A stretch of DNA of 64,000 bases from Antedon mediterranea. Taxonomy: Eukaryota; Echinodermata; Crinoidea; Comatulida; Antedonidae. This document shows positions 62,461 to 64,000 of this stretch, one piece after another. Location of the stretch: NCBI RefSeq assembly GCF_964355755.1, contig NC_092679.1, forward strand, positions 23,066,432 through 23,130,431, in the 5' to 3' direction. The notes under the pieces are model-generated. The model searched no databases, had not been told where the DNA came from, and saw only the letters and a list, made by a program, of their open reading frames with translations. Each line of letters opens with the position of its first letter. The stretch's first letter is position 1. A program made the position numbers and the translations under genes.

Positions 62461-63567
62461 AGATCTTAGTCATTACATACTCTAACTATTATAAGAAAAA
62501 CACCACTGTAACAGTTACATCATCAATCGTTAAAATTATGAGAGGTAGGTTCATCCAGAGTGTCGCTGATCCAATCTTTCAGAGGAAACATTGCTACGAA
62601 TGATAAAGACGTTTCGGTCTATCCTGCGCCGGCCGTTTAGGTTGTCTGTGGGAATCAAACGTAAGTGGTTACATAATTCACAGACGCTTTAAAATGCCCA
62701 GTAGAATTTTATGACTCGGCAAATTTTTTTAGATTCCTTTCCTTCGTTCGTAACACAGGATAGGTTGTATAATGATACTCGATAATGCATGTGTCAAAAT
62801 GTAATGAAAGATGTTGTCATATTGAGTTGATTTCATTAATGTATATTCGTCACAAATAGAAATATATCATTTATTCATTTCAGAATTTAAAGAAAGAAAC
62901 AAGAAAATGTTAAAAGGATTTAGTTAGGAACATTATGGATAAAATTTCAGCTGTTTTAAAAATAATTGTATTTCGCGCTATACAAATTTAAAACTATTAA
63001 ACCATTGTTTGTGCGTATTTTGTTTGTGTACTTGTTCTAAATCTACTTGGTTTAATCGTAATAATAATAATTGATCAACAATATTATTCTTTTCTTTAAT
63101 CGGTTTGTAAACTTTTTTAAGATGAGTCTATTTTACCCACTTTCTGTGTCACTAATTTACCTCTATGTTTTAGCCTTTTTATGAAAATTAATATTAAATA
63201 TTATATAATTGTATTTCTACAATATGTCATTTGTTAGTATTTTACCTCTTTTTTTACGATTTTTTTTTATGGTGTTTTTATTTTAAAAAAATTGAATTTA
63301 TCATTCAATACTCGGGTTTCTTGAATTCATAATAAAAATAAATAAATAATGAAATGAAAAATATTTAAATAAAATATAATTTCTGCTGTACCTCTATGGT
63401 TTCCTTATTCGAGAAGACTCAAACAAGAAAATACAAACAAACAATTTATTTGTGTGAAGGGGTTGCACATCCTATGATATTTATCATGCATTATAAACAA
63501 ATTTAATGTGAAGATATGAAGAACATTGTATTCACTCTTTCTAACTCTCCTACAACTGATTTTACAG

Positions 63568-63643
63568 CTATCTCTGAACCTCAACTATTAGTACAGGAAA
63601 ACCTGTCCCCAAGAGCTTGGTATGTCATTGCAAATGATCTCAG
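63568..63643 (+). CDS. Possible exon, fibronectin-III-like fragment
   Basis: Sits between TGATTTTACAG and GTTGGT. Reads ISEPQLLVQENLSPRAWYVI and on. L-x-P-x-x-W-Y recalls the F-strand of fibronectin type III domains, but it is short and stands alone, so this is a weak call. Confidence 0.2.
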
Positions 63644-64000
63644 GTTGGTGCGTATTGAACAATCATCTGTTCTAAGATTTGCTTTTCTAATAATAAGGTT
63701 CAAACCAAGCCCTACTTATACTAGCTTAATGCTAGTTAGGTAAACATTCAGATCAGAGAAAAATAATTCCTTAACATTCCCTGAAGAAGACCATTGTACA
63801 TATTTATTCAAATATTGACACACAATTATTACCAGTCGGATACCTGTCCTACCGATTAATGTCTTTGACCTCTCAGTGAACTAAATGTTTCACATGTAAT
63901 GATAGCAAAAAAATTGGCGAACAGGTTTTACTTTTTAATTTGGAACTAAATCAGTATGACAGGCACGAACCTATAACTATATACGAATGCAACTGTTTTT

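Larger units (their letters stand above)
52112..64000. other. Non-coding stretch with element remnants
   Basis: Very AT-rich. Apart from the elements listed separately and a weak exon candidate at 63568, I see no gene. No reverse-transcriptase or transposase motif was found. Confidence 0.45.

Overview
The window is AT-rich, intron-rich animal DNA. It holds two recognisable protein-coding genes that converge on each other, followed by a long non-coding, repeat-filled stretch. The octamer TAGGCCTA is strikingly frequent for such AT-rich sequence. Together with the gene types this suggests an echinoderm or close relative; that assignment is inference.

Region 1 (about 1.9-9.8 kb, + strand): the 3' part, or a complete short form, of a receptor tyrosine kinase of the MET/TAM (AXL-TYRO3-MER) type. 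I reconstructed it from 11 exons whose splice phases all agree: a short N-glycosylation-rich stalk, one membrane span, a juxtamembrane segment, and a kinase domain with every catalytic motif. The tail carries two tyrosines with the same spacing and position as the MET docking site. Its last intron is almost entirely a 185-bp satellite of about 19 units, each with three inverted repeats.

Region 2 (about 12.5-30.0 kb, - strand): a complete thrombospondin of the subgroup A (TSP-1/TSP-2) layout, reconstructed from 23 phase-consistent coding exons (1239 residues): signal peptide, N-terminal laminin-G-like domain, Cys pair plus coiled coil for oligomerisation, VWC domain, three type 1 repeats, EGF-like domains, type 3 calcium-binding repeats with an RGD, and the C-terminal lectin-like domain. 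Its introns carry several MITEs, minisatellites and an inserted copy of part of one of its own exons.

Region 3 (about 30-64 kb): no convincing gene. I see several families of short inverted-repeat elements (at least four), tRNA-derived SINEs, tandem repeats, and sequence resembling Penelope-like-element termini. Within it, on the - strand at 55605-55653, every element of a type I hammerhead ribozyme is present (perfect core, three stems, cleavable U). Degenerate hammerhead-like copies lie nearby and at 35.4 kb.

Together the two genes are an adhesion/matrix protein and a signalling receptor. Nothing in the sequence shows that they act in one pathway. All exon calls come from reading the sequence, with no transcript support.
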